64,000 nucleotides of DNA from Paracoccus sp. MKU1 (GTDB lineage: Bacteria > Pseudomonadota > Alphaproteobacteria > Rhodobacterales > Rhodobacteraceae). The position numbers were made by a program, and so were the translations under genes. Location of the stretch: positions 91,737 to 155,736 of the forward strand of contig NZ_LLWQ01000221.1 of the NCBI RefSeq assembly GCF_001447385.1, in the 5' to 3' direction. The notes under the pieces are model-generated. The model saw only the letters and a list, made by a program, of their open reading frames with translations. It ran no database searches and was not told where the DNA came from. Below, in pieces: positions 8,536 to 16,910 of the stretch; within the stretch, counting starts at the first letter, position 1, and each line of letters begins with the position of its first letter.

Positions 8536-10398
8536 TCAAAGGTGCAGCCGCAGGCGCAGGAAGCCGTCCGGGCCCAGGCCCGCCGGCTCGACCCGAGCGG
8601 AAAGCCCGTCGAGATGCCGGGCGGCGGCCGGCCCGGTCTCGAACAGGACCGAGGTGCCGGGCAGGGGGCGGAAGCTCCAGCCGGTGCGAGGATCGGGGGC
8701 CAGCACCCGGCGCTGCGCCACATAGCGGCGCAGCACCTCGCGGGTGCGCGAGGTGCCGTCCAGCAGCACCGGCCGGCCCGCCGCCACCGGGGCGAACAGT
8801 CCGCAATCGGACAGCCGGTAGCTGTTGGTCGCCAGGATGAAGGGCTGGTCCGGCGCCACCGGGCGCTGGCGATGCGAAAGCGCGGCGATGCGGTGCGAAT
8901 CGGCATGGGCAAGGCGGCCGTCCGGCGCGTAGCGCGGCGGGCGGCTCAGGTCGATCTGCCAGTCCAGCCCGTCGATGATGTCGAAGTTGTAGCTTGGGAA
9001 TTCCGGGTCGACCAGCGGCTGGTCCGGCTTGCCCGGCTGGATATGCAGAAACAGGCTGGCCGAGCGTTCCAGCCATTCGCGCAGCTCGGCCCCGGTCAGG
9101 CGGATGGCGCAGATCCGGTTCGGAAACAGGTAGAGATCGGCGATGTTGCGCAGTGTCAGCCGCCCGGCCGGCACGTCGGTATAGTGCTGCGGCCCGCCTC
9201 GGCCACCAGCGCGAAAAGGGGCGGCGGCCGAGAGGATCGGCAGGTCCTGCCAGCGCGTGCCGCGCAACGCGTGCCGCACATGCCAGCGTTGCGCCATGGT
9301 CACCAGCCGCAGGCCGGGATCCTCGCCGATCAAGGCGAAATAGCTGCTCAGCGGGCGTTCGGTGCGGCCGATCCGGCGGCGGAAATGCCGCAGAGTCTGG
9401 CGATGTGCCACAAGCGCGGGGCCGGTGACGGCGGGATGGTCCTGCTCGGCACCAACCGGCTCGGCGCGGCAGGTGAAATCGGCGATGCGCCAGCCGCCGG
9501 CCGAAGATGGCTCCAGCCGCAGGTCGATCAGCCCCAGATGCGAGCCCCAGAAGCCCGCCATGACCGCAGGCTTGCCGGCCAGGGTGCCGCGCCGCGCGTC
9601 GATCCCCGGCCCCTGCGGATGATCGGGCGAGGGGAACACCCGATGCGTATGGCCGGCGATCACCAAGTCGATGCCGGGCAGGGCGGCCAGCGCGGCGGCG
9701 GCGTTCTCCATCATCGGCGCCGGGGCGAGCGCACCGATGCCGCTATGCGCCAGTGCCACGATCAGGTCGGCACCCTGGCCGCGCAAGGCGGCGATGCCGG
9801 TGCGGGCGGCCAGCAGGATGTCGTCGACCACGAGCTCGGATTTCAGTCCCGGCTCCCATTCGACGGTCTGCGGCGGCAGAAAGCCCAGCACGCCGATGCG
9901 CATCCGCCGGGGATGGCCGTGCTCGTCGTGGAATTGCCGTTCCAGCAGCAGATGGGGCTGCACCGGCAGCGGTCGGCGTGGGCGCAGGTTGCTGGCGACG
10001 AAGGGAAATTCGGCCCCTTCCAGCGTGCGGCGCAAAAACCCCAGGCCAAAGCTGAAGTCATGGTTGCCGAGGGTGGCCGCATCGTAGCGCAGCGCATTCA
10101 TCGCCGCGATGGCCGGATGCGGCTGGCGCGGGCCGATGCCGTCGGCTTCCGCCAGGTAGTCGCCCATCGGGCTGCCTTGCAGCCCGTCGCCATTGTCGAA
10201 CAACAGGCAGTTGCGTGCCGTCTGGCGCGCGTGCGCGATGAGCGCCGCCGCCCGCGACAGGCCGAGACGCCCCGAGGGCCGGTCCGCCAAATAGTCGTAG
10301 CCCAGCACATGCATATGCAGGTCCGTCGTCGCCATGATGCGAAGTTCCAGGGCGCCGGCGGCGGGCGGTGGATCGGTGGAGGGGCGATCGGGCATCAT
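8536..10398 (-). CDS. cpdB: CpdB-like 2',3'-cyclic-nucleotide phosphodiesterase / 5'-nucleotidase family
   Basis: This two-domain protein of 620 residues has an N-terminal metallophosphatase with the metal motifs DLHMH, GNHDF, AHSG and GHTHRVF. A C-terminal 5'-nucleotidase domain follows, with NSYRLSDCG and substrate-stacking features. The family hydrolyses 2',3'-cyclic nucleotides and 3'-nucleotides. Unlike E. coli CpdB there is no signal peptide: the protein starts with a proline-rich tail and reaches the first metal motif within about 30 residues. An in-frame stop at 10414-10416 excludes a longer N-terminus. It may therefore act in the cytoplasm or be exported by another route. A 16-bp palindrome lies 17 bp upstream of its start. 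Confidence 0.85.
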   Translation of the reverse strand: MMPDRPSTDPPPAAGALELRIMATTDLHMHVLGYDYLADRPSGRLGLSRAAALIAHARQTARNCLLFDNGDGLQGSPMGDYLAEADGIGPRQPHPAIAAMNALRYDAATLGNHDFSFGLGFLRRTLEGAEFPFVASNLRPRRPLPVQPHLLLERQFHDEHGHPRRMRIGVLGFLPPQTVEWEPGLKSELVVDDILLAARTGIAALRGQGADLIVALAHSGIGALAPAPMMENAAAALAALPGIDLVIAGHTHRVFPSPDHPQGPGIDARRGTLAGKPAVMAGFWGSHLGLIDLRLEPSSAGGWRIADFTCRAEPVGAEQDHPAVTGPALVAHRQTLRHFRRRIGRTERPLSSYFALIGEDPGLRLVTMAQRWHVRHALRGTRWQDLPILSAAAPFRAGGRGGPQHYTDVPAGRLTLRNIADLYLFPNRICAIRLTGAELREWLERSASLFLHIQPGKPDQPLVDPEFPSYNFDIIDGLDWQIDLSRPPRYAPDGRLAHADSHRIAALSHRQRPVAPDQPFILATNSYRLSDCGLFAPVAAGRPVLLDGTSRTREVLRRYVAQRRVLAPDPRTGWSFRPLPGTSVLFETGPAAARHLDGLSARVEPAGLGPDGFLRLRLHL

Positions 10399-10414
10399 AG
10401 GGCCTGCATGCGGT

Positions 10415-10430
10415 CATTATGCACATAATG
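10415..10430. promoter_or_regulatory. Palindromic candidate operator (CATTATG-CA-CATAATG)
   Basis: A perfect inverted repeat of 7 bp with a 2-bp centre stands out as AT-rich in a GC-rich intergenic region. It lies between the divergent cpdB-like gene (start 10398, minus) and the SRPBCC gene (start 10546, plus), only 17 bp before the former. Its position and symmetry suit a dimeric regulator. I cannot name the regulator. Confidence 0.45.
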
Positions 10431-10545
10431 CAACTATAGATTGCGCCGCTGCCGTTTCCGCTGCGGCCTCTTGCCTTGCATGCCGCAACGCAACATGGGA
10501 TGAACCGGCCGACACACGACATTCTTTCAACTGACCGGATCAGCG

Positions 10546-11007
10546 ATGAAGTTCTCGACCCGACGGGATATCGACCTTGCCGCGGAAGGATTGTTCCGCA
10601 CCGCCAGCAATTTCGACGCGATCGAGCGGCTGCTGGTGCGGCGCGGCGCCACGGTGCGCCGGCTGGACGATCTGGCCGCGCCGGGGGTCGGCATGCGCTG
10701 GCTGATCGGCTTCGACTGGCGCGGCCGGCACCGCGAGGTGACCGCCGAGGTCGCGCAGCTGGATGCGCCCGAAGTGGTGGTCATCAAGGGCAGTTCCGAC
10801 CAGTTCGACCTGATGATCCGCATGACGGTGGTGGCGCTGACCCGGGCGAAGTCTCGGCTGATCTTCGAGACCGAGGCGCATCCGCGCAGCATGAAGGCGC
10901 GGCTGATGTTGCAGACGGCCAAGCTGGGCAAGGCGCAGCTCGACCGCAAGTTCGCGCGGCGGGTCGGCGACTTCATCGCCCAGCTTGCCGCGGGCGAACA
11001 CGCCTGA
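10546..11007 (+). CDS. SRPBCC-fold family protein, unknown ligand
   Basis: This 153-residue cytoplasmic protein resembles the SRPBCC/polyketide-cyclase-like proteins common in Rhodobacterales. It opens with MKFSTRRDIDL, has beta-strand-rich middle segments (WLIGFDWRGRHREVTAEV) and ends in a long C-terminal helix, as expected for a helix-grip fold. No catalytic residues can be named. It is divergent from the cpdB-like gene across a 147-bp spacer and convergent with pheA. The family call comes from overall pattern and is moderately sure; the function is unknown. Confidence 0.65.
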   Translation: MKFSTRRDIDLAAEGLFRTASNFDAIERLLVRRGATVRRLDDLAAPGVGMRWLIGFDWRGRHREVTAEVAQLDAPEVVVIKGSSDQFDLMIRMTVVALTRAKSRLIFETEAHPRSMKARLMLQTAKLGKAQLDRKFARRVGDFIAQLAAGEHA

Positions 11008-11033
11008 CCCGGCCCTGCCGCGGTGCGGCCCGC

Positions 11034-11921
11034 CTATTCGGCGGCCGCCGCCTGCGATTGCGCGGCGCGCAGCGGATCGGCCGGATAGACGCCCAGGATG
11101 TTCAGGCTGGAGGTGAAATAGTCCAGCTCCTCCAGCGCGCGGGCGACATGCGAATCCTCGGGGTGGCCCTCGATGTCGGCGTAGAATTGCGTGGCGGTGA
11201 AGACGCCGTCCACCATGTAGCTTTCCAGCTTGGTCATGTTGACGCCGTTGGTGGCAAAGCCGCCAAGCGCCTTGTAAAGCGCGGCCGGGATGTTGCGCAC
11301 CCGGAAGACGAAGCTGGTCATCATGGTCGTGCCGCCCTCGGCATTGGCGCGGCGGCTGAAATCGGGCTGGCGTGCCATGATCAGGAATCGGGTGGTGTTG
11401 TTCTGCCGGTCCTCGATTCCCGAGGCGAGTTCCTCGAGCCCGTAGATCTCGCCCGCCAGCGGCGCGGCCAGCGCGGCCAGCGACGGCTCGCCCCGCCGCG
11501 CCACCTCGAGCGCCGAGCCGGCGGTATCGGCACCGACGATGCTGCGGATGGCGTGGCGGCGCAGGAAGCCGCGGCATTGGCCCAGCAGCACCGGATGGCT
11601 CATGGCCTCGCTGATCTGCGAAAGCTTCGTGCCCGGTAGGGCCAGCAGGCTGATGCGCACCCGCACGAAACCCTCGTCGATGATGTGCAGCCCGGTTTCG
11701 GGCAGCAGGTGATGGATGTCGGCGACCCGGCCATAGGTCGAGTTCTCGACCGGCAGCATGGCCAGCTCGGCCCGGCCGCCGCGCACCGCCTCGATGGTGT
11801 CCTCGAAGGTGCGGCAGGGCAGGGCCTCCATCTGCGGGCGATAGAAGCGGCAGGCCTGATGGCTGTAGGCGCCGGGCTCGCCCTGGAATGCGATCACGTT
11901 CTGGGTTGTGACATCGGTCAT
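11034..11921 (-). CDS. pheA: Prephenate dehydratase
   Basis: The enzyme converts prephenate to phenylpyruvate in phenylalanine synthesis. The 295 residues hold the catalytic PDT domain (about 8-190), beginning with FQGEPGAYSHQA and containing the catalytic NNTTRF motif. An ACT domain follows (about 205-285), with GALYKALGGF-like and LESYM motifs that in this family bind phenylalanine for feedback inhibition. There is no chorismate mutase domain, so this is the monofunctional form. The gene is divergent from cycM over a 116-bp spacer. Confidence 0.93.
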   Translation of the reverse strand: MTDVTTQNVIAFQGEPGAYSHQACRFYRPQMEALPCRTFEDTIEAVRGGRAELAMLPVENSTYGRVADIHHLLPETGLHIIDEGFVRVRISLLALPGTKLSQISEAMSHPVLLGQCRGFLRRHAIRSIVGADTAGSALEVARRGEPSLAALAAPLAGEIYGLEELASGIEDRQNNTTRFLIMARQPDFSRRANAEGGTTMMTSFVFRVRNIPAALYKALGGFATNGVNMTKLESYMVDGVFTATQFYADIEGHPEDSHVARALEELDYFTSSLNILGVYPADPLRAAQSQAAAAE

Positions 11922-11970
11922 GGGTTACACCTTCCCGCCCGTTTTGTGCTTTGCGAGCGACAACTACACC

Positions 11971-12000
11971 TTGAACCGGCGGAACAAAAGCGGGTAGATA
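11971..12000 (+). promoter_or_regulatory. Predicted cycM promoter
   Basis: TTGAAC (11971-11976) and TAGATA (11995-12000) are 18 bp apart and lie 38 bp before the cycM start. This is a good match to the housekeeping sigma-70 pattern. Confidence 0.55.
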
Positions 12001-12037
12001 CGGCCAAATCCACGGACAGCCCAGGGGATCCGCAGAC

Positions 12038-12568
12038 ATGTTCGATACCATGACCGTCACCAAGGCAGCCGGTGCGCTGATCGGCTCGCTTCTGTTCCTT
12101 CTGCTGATGAGCTGGGCGGCATCGGGTATCTTTCACGTCGGTCCCGCAGGTCATGGCGCCGAGGGCGAGGAGCATGCCCAGGCCTATACCATCCCGGTCG
12201 AGGATGCCGGCGGCGCCGAGGACGAGGCGGCCGAGGAAGGCCCCGACTTCGCCACCGTGCTGGCCTCGGCCGATGCGGCCGCCGGCGAGAAGGTGTTCGG
12301 CAAGTGCAAGGCTTGCCACAAGCTGGACGGCACCGACGGCACCGGCCCGCATCTGAACGGCGTGGTCGGCCGCGCGGTTGCCAGCGTCGGCGGCTTCAAC
12401 TATTCCGAGCCGATGAAGGCGCATGGCGGCGATTGGACGCCGGAGGCGCTGCAAGAATTCCTGGCCAACCCGAAAACCGTCATCAAGGGGACCAAGATGG
12501 CCTTCGCCGGCTTGCCCAAGGTCGAGGATCGCGCCAATCTGATCGCCTATCTGCAAGGCCAGCAGTAA
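12038..12568 (+). CDS. cycM: Membrane-anchored cytochrome c552
   Basis: This class I c-type cytochrome of 176 residues carries electrons from the cytochrome bc1 complex to the aa3 oxidase in Paracoccus. A single N-terminal anchor (about 10-31) is followed by an acidic linker rich in Glu (about 40-70). The heme domain has Cys90-x-x-Cys93-His94, and the axial ligand is probably Met154 in GTKMAFAG. The heme domain is close to what I recall of P. denitrificans c552 and is the main clue to the genus. Its own promoter lies upstream and a strong terminator follows, so it is probably monocistronic. Confidence 0.95.
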   Translation: MFDTMTVTKAAGALIGSLLFLLLMSWAASGIFHVGPAGHGAEGEEHAQAYTIPVEDAGGAEDEAAEEGPDFATVLASADAAAGEKVFGKCKACHKLDGTDGTGPHLNGVVGRAVASVGGFNYSEPMKAHGGDWTPEALQEFLANPKTVIKGTKMAFAGLPKVEDRANLIAYLQGQQ

Positions 12569-12592
12569 GCGGCAGCCGCGCAGCGCAAGGAT

Positions 12593-12617
12593 GGGCGTCC
12601 CTCGGGGCGCCCTTTTT
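12593..12617 (+). terminator. Rho-independent terminator of cycM
   Basis: An 8-bp GC stem (GGGCGTCC / GGGCGCCC with one G-U pair) and a CTCG loop are followed by five T residues, 25 bases after the cycM stop. Confidence 0.8.
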
Positions 12618-12673
12618 GCTTGCCGCTTGCCTGCCGGGCCGGTCGCCGCGGCCATGGATCACGCATTTGCATG

Positions 12674-12701
12674 TTGAACCGGGACGGAGGGCTGCTAGCT
12701 T
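12674..12701 (+). promoter_or_regulatory. Predicted promoter of the yej operon
   Basis: TTGAAC (12674-12679) and TAGCTT (12696-12701) are separated by 16 bp, 57 bp before the first gene of the peptide transporter. The -35 box is the same as that of cycM. Confidence 0.5.
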
Positions 12702-12758
12702 TGGCGCCCGAGGCGCCCCGCTGCCCGAGCGATACAGAACGAGGATCGACAAGACCCG

Positions 12759-14621
12759 ATGACGATGCGTTTCCTGCGACATGCCCCGATGGTTGCCCTT
12801 GTGGCGCTGCTGCCCGGCTGGACCCTGGCGCAGGAACAGCAAAAACCCCAGACCATCGTGTCGCATGGCATCTCGGTCTTCGGCACGCCGGAACTGCCCG
12901 CCGATTTCAAGCATCTGCGCTATGTGAACCCGGACGCGCCCAAGGGCGGCGAGATTTCGGAATGGGCCAGCGGCGGCTTCGACAGCTACAACCCCTATAC
13001 CCATCGCGGCCGCGCGGCGGCGCTGTCCAACGCCATGCTGGAGCCGCTGATGGAAACCGTCGCCGATGAGATCGGCACCGCCTATTGCCTGCTTTGCGAG
13101 ACCATCGAATATCCCGAAAGCCGCGACTGGGTGATCTTCCACCTGCGGCCCGATGCGAAATTCTCGGACGGAACGCCGCTGACCGCGCATGACGTGCTGT
13201 TTTCCTTCGAGCTTTTGCGCGACAAGGGCCTGTCCTCCTATCGCACCATCATCTCGAAGATCGTCGCCAAGGCCGAGGTGATCGACGACCGCACCATCAA
13301 GTTCATCTTCCGGCCGGATTATCCGCGCCGCGACGTGATCCAGTCGGTGGGCGGCCAGATCGTCTTCTCGCGCGAGGATTTCCGCAAGAACAAGCGCGAC
13401 ATCGAGCAGTCGAGCACCATCCCCTTCATCGGCTCGGGGCCCTATATGTTCGACCGGGCCGACATGGGCCGCTCGATCACCCTGCGCCGCAACCCGGATT
13501 ATTGGGGCAAGGATCTGCCGATCAACATCGGCCGGCACAATTTCGACCGCCTCCGCATCGAGTATTTCGGCGATTACGACAGCGCCTTCGAGGCGTTCAA
13601 GGCCGGGGTCTATACCTTCCGCAACGAGGCAAGCTCGATCCATTGGGCGACGCGCTACGATTTTCCTGCCGTGCAGTCCGGCGTGGTCAAAAAGGAGGCG
13701 CTGCCGGACGGCACCATCGCCAATGGTCAAGGATGGGTTTTCAACCTGCGCCGGGCCAAGTTCCAGGACATCCGCGTGCGCGAGGCCATCGGGTTGATGT
13801 TCAACTTCGAATGGTCGAACGAGACGCTGTTCTATGGGCTCTACGAGCGGGTGAACTCGCCCTGGGAAAACAGCCCGCTCATGGCCGAGGGCAAGCCCAG
13901 CGAGGCCGAGCTGGCGCTGCTGGAGCCGCTGGCCAAGGACCTGCCGCCGGGGGTGCTGACCGACGATGCCGTGCTCCAGCCGGTCTCGGGCAAGACCCAG
14001 CTCGACCGCAGGAACATGCGCCAGGCCGCGAGGCTTCTGGACGAGGCGGGCTGGAAGGTCGGCGGGGACGGGCTGCGCCGCAACGCCAAGGGCGAGGTGC
14101 TGCGGGTCGAGTTCCTGAACGACAGCGCCACCTTCGACCGCGTCATCAACCCCTTCGTGCAAAACCTGCGCGCCGTGGGCATCGATGCGGTGAACCTGCG
14201 GGTGGACGATGCCCAGCTGACGGCACGCACCCGCAGCCATGATTTCGACCTGGTGACGGATCATGTGTCCCAGGGCTATTTCCTGACCGGTGATACCGAG
14301 CAGACCTTCGGCTCGGAAAATGTCGGCGACGTGTTCAACCCGATGGGCCTGGCCAATCCGGCCATCGACCGGCTGATCCAGCTGGGTATCGAGGCGACGA
14401 CGCAGGAAGCCATGACCACCGTGGCCCATGCGCTGGACCGCAGCCTGCGGGCGCTGCGCTTCTGGGTGCCGCAATGGTACAAGGCCGAGCATACCGTCGC
14501 CTATTACGACATCTTTGCCCATCCCGAGACCTTGCCGCCCTATGCGCTGGGTGAGCTTGATTTCTGGTGGTATGACGCGGATAAGGCGGCAAAGCTGAAA
14601 CAATCCGGCGCGCTGCGCTAG
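12759..14621 (+). CDS. yejA: Peptide ABC transporter, periplasmic binding protein (YejA-like)
   Basis: This 620-residue family 5 solute-binding protein has a signal peptide (about 1-25, ending TLA). The mature region has the family pattern AMLEPLMETVADE, WVIFHLRPDAKFSDGTPLTAHDV and VREAIGLMFNFEW. It captures oligopeptides, or in E. coli the translation inhibitor microcin C, in the periplasm. The YejA assignment rests on the length, the SxGISVFGTPELPADFKH-like N-terminus and the following yejB-yejE-yejF order. It starts the operon, with 43 bases before yejB. Confidence 0.9.
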   Translation: MTMRFLRHAPMVALVALLPGWTLAQEQQKPQTIVSHGISVFGTPELPADFKHLRYVNPDAPKGGEISEWASGGFDSYNPYTHRGRAAALSNAMLEPLMETVADEIGTAYCLLCETIEYPESRDWVIFHLRPDAKFSDGTPLTAHDVLFSFELLRDKGLSSYRTIISKIVAKAEVIDDRTIKFIFRPDYPRRDVIQSVGGQIVFSREDFRKNKRDIEQSSTIPFIGSGPYMFDRADMGRSITLRRNPDYWGKDLPINIGRHNFDRLRIEYFGDYDSAFEAFKAGVYTFRNEASSIHWATRYDFPAVQSGVVKKEALPDGTIANGQGWVFNLRRAKFQDIRVREAIGLMFNFEWSNETLFYGLYERVNSPWENSPLMAEGKPSEAELALLEPLAKDLPPGVLTDDAVLQPVSGKTQLDRRNMRQAARLLDEAGWKVGGDGLRRNAKGEVLRVEFLNDSATFDRVINPFVQNLRAVGIDAVNLRVDDAQLTARTRSHDFDLVTDHVSQGYFLTGDTEQTFGSENVGDVFNPMGLANPAIDRLIQLGIEATTQEAMTTVAHALDRSLRALRFWVPQWYKAEHTVAYYDIFAHPETLPPYALGELDFWWYDADKAAKLKQSGALR

Positions 14622-14664
14622 GGCCTACGGGGCCGGCGCGGATCAAGGCGGAGCAAGGGGACGG

Positions 14665-15804
14665 ATGGCAGCCTATATCCTGCGGCGTTTGCTGCTGATC
14701 ATACCCACGCTGATCGGCATCATGCTGGTCAACTTCACGCTGACGCAATTCGTTCCCGGCGGCCCGATCGAGCAGATCATCGCCCGCGTCCAGGGCGAGG
14801 GCGACGCGCTGCGCAACATCACCGGCGGGGCCGGCGAGGCGCCGCAGAACACCGAATATGCCGGCGCCCGCGGCATCCCGCCCGAGCTGCTGGACCAGCT
14901 GGAGGTGCAGATGGGCTTTGCCCGCATCGCCTGCACCGCCGCGCATCAAGGCGAGCCGGACTTGAAATCGCCCGACTGCGCCAAGGAAAAGATCGGCGCG
15001 GCCGAGCGTTTCCTGATCATGCTGGGCAATTATGTCCGCTTCGATTTCGGCATCAGCTTCTTCCGCTCGATCTCGGTCATCGACCTGGTGCTGGAAAAGA
15101 TGCCGGTCTCGATCACGCTGGGGCTGTGGTCGACGCTGATCGCCTATCTGATCTCGATCCCGCTGGGCATCCGCAAGGCGGTCAGGAACGGCACGCCCTT
15201 CGACACCTGGACCTCGGGCGCGATCATCGTCGGCTATGCCATCCCGGCCTTTCTGTTCGCGGTGCTGCTGATGGTGCTGTTCGCCGGCGGCAGCTACTGG
15301 CAGATCTTCCCGTTGCGCGGCCTCACCTCGGACAACTGGGCCGATCTGAGCCTGTGGGGCAAGGTCAAGGACTATCTGTGGCACATCGCCCTGCCGGTGA
15401 CGGCCACCACCATCTCCAGCTTTGCCACGCTGACGCTCTTGACCAAGAACAGCTTCCTGGACGAGATCAACAAGCAATATGTGATGACCGCCCGCGCCAA
15501 GGGCCTGACCGAGGGCCGGGTGCTTTACGGCCATGTCTTCCGCAACGCCATGCTGATCGTGATCGCCGGGTTTCCCTCGATGTTCCTGGGCGTGTTCTTC
15601 GGCTCCTCGATCCTGATCGAGACGATCTTCTCGCTCGACGGGCTGGGCCGGCTGGGCTTCGAGGCGGCGGTGCAGCGCGACTATCCGGTGATCTTCGGCA
15701 CGCTTTACGTCTTTGGCCTGCTGGGCCTGCTGGTCGGCATCCTGTCGGACCTGATGTATGTGCTGGTCGATCCGCGCATCGACTTCGAGCGGAGGGCCGG
15801 CTGA
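14665..15804 (+). CDS. yejB: Peptide ABC transporter permease (YejB-like)
   Basis: This inner-membrane permease has 379 residues and about six membrane spans. The first is at about 10-28. A large periplasmic loop (about 45-130) contains LEVQMGFARIACTAAH. The BPD_transp_1 domain follows, with the EAA-type cytoplasmic loop MTARAKGLTEGRVLYGHVFRNA that docks on the ATPase. It ends MYVLVDPRIDF, typical of the DppB/YejB family. The stop overlaps the yejE start by one base (TGATG). Confidence 0.92.
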   Translation: MAAYILRRLLLIIPTLIGIMLVNFTLTQFVPGGPIEQIIARVQGEGDALRNITGGAGEAPQNTEYAGARGIPPELLDQLEVQMGFARIACTAAHQGEPDLKSPDCAKEKIGAAERFLIMLGNYVRFDFGISFFRSISVIDLVLEKMPVSITLGLWSTLIAYLISIPLGIRKAVRNGTPFDTWTSGAIIVGYAIPAFLFAVLLMVLFAGGSYWQIFPLRGLTSDNWADLSLWGKVKDYLWHIALPVTATTISSFATLTLLTKNSFLDEINKQYVMTARAKGLTEGRVLYGHVFRNAMLIVIAGFPSMFLGVFFGSSILIETIFSLDGLGRLGFEAAVQRDYPVIFGTLYVFGLLGLLVGILSDLMYVLVDPRIDFERRAG

Positions 15805-16910
15805 TGGCGATGACCGAGCTGAACCGGCGCCGGCTGCGCAATTTCCGCCGCAACAAGCGCGCCTTCTGGTCGCTGATCGTCTTCACGATCCTGTTCGTCG
15901 CCTCGCTGTTCGCGGAGCTGATCGCCAACGACAAGCCGATCCTGGTCAGCTACAGGGGCGAGCTGCATTTCCCGGTCTATCGCTTCTATCCCGAGACCGC
16001 CTTCGGCGGCGATTTCGGCACCGAGGCGATCTATACCGACCCGGGCGTGCAATGCCTGATCCGCACCGGCGGGCGGCAGGAATGCTGGGACGACCCCGAG
16101 GCCACCGAGCGCGAGGCGCGCGAAACCGGCATGGTCGCGGGCGAGACGGTCGAGCGGGGCTGGATGCTCTGGCCGCCGATCCCCTATCACTACCGCACCA
16201 TCAATAATGTCGGCACCGCCCCCAGCGCGCCCGATGCGGCGCATTGGCTGGGCACCGACGACACGGCGCGCGACGTGCTGGCGCGGGTGATCTATGGCTT
16301 CCGCCTGTCGATCCTGTTCACGCTGATCGTGACCGTGGTCGCCTCGCTGCTGGGCATCGCGGCGGGTGCGGTGCAGGGCTATTTCGGCGGCAGGACCGAC
16401 CTGGTGTTCCAGAGATTGCTTGAGATATGGGGGTCAACCCCTTCTCTTTACGTGATTATCATCCTGTTCGCGATCCTGGGGCGAAGTTTCTGGCTGCTGG
16501 TCTTCGTCTCGATCCTGTTCGGCTGGCCGGCGCTGGTCGGCGTGGTGCGGGCCGAGTTCCTGCGGGCGCGCAACTTCGAATATGTCCGGGCGGCGCGGGC
16601 GCTGGGGGTGTCCGATCGGGTCATCATGTTCCGCCATATCCTGCCCAATGCCATGGTGGCGACGCTGACCATGCTGCCCTTCGTCGTCACCGGCACCATC
16701 TCGTCGCTGGCGGCGCTGGACTATCTGGGCTACGGCTTGCCCAGTTCTGCCCCCTCGCTGGGCGAGCTGGCCTTGCAGGCCAAGCAGAACCTGCAAGCGC
16801 CCTGGCTGGGCTTCACCGCCTTCTTCAGCTTCGCCATCATGCTGTCGCTGCTGGTGTTCATCTTCGAGGGCGTGCGCGACGCCTTCGACCCAAGAAAGAC
16901 CTTTCGATGA
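15804..16910 (+). CDS. yejE: Peptide ABC transporter permease (YejE-like)
   Basis: This is the second permease, with 368 residues. The N-terminus NRRRLRNFRRNKRAFWSL is basic and precedes a membrane span, as in DppC/YejE proteins. A long periplasmic loop (about 40-140) ends before HWLGTDDTARDVLARVIYGFR, the family signature. The EAA loop VRAARALGVSDRVIMFRHILPNA contacts the ATPase. It overlaps yejF as ATGA. Confidence 0.92.
   Translation: MAMTELNRRRLRNFRRNKRAFWSLIVFTILFVASLFAELIANDKPILVSYRGELHFPVYRFYPETAFGGDFGTEAIYTDPGVQCLIRTGGRQECWDDPEATEREARETGMVAGETVERGWMLWPPIPYHYRTINNVGTAPSAPDAAHWLGTDDTARDVLARVIYGFRLSILFTLIVTVVASLLGIAAGAVQGYFGGRTDLVFQRLLEIWGSTPSLYVIIILFAILGRSFWLLVFVSILFGWPALVGVVRAEFLRARNFEYVRAARALGVSDRVIMFRHILPNAMVATLTMLPFVVTGTISSLAALDYLGYGLPSSAPSLGELALQAKQNLQAPWLGFTAFFSFAIMLSLLVFIFEGVRDAFDPRKTFR

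Noticed and set aside
16427..16906. Extended N-terminus of the yejF ATPase reading into yejE
   Set aside because: The upstream frame overlaps yejE out of phase and looks non-coding; the ABC domain begins at the ATG that overlaps the yejE stop.
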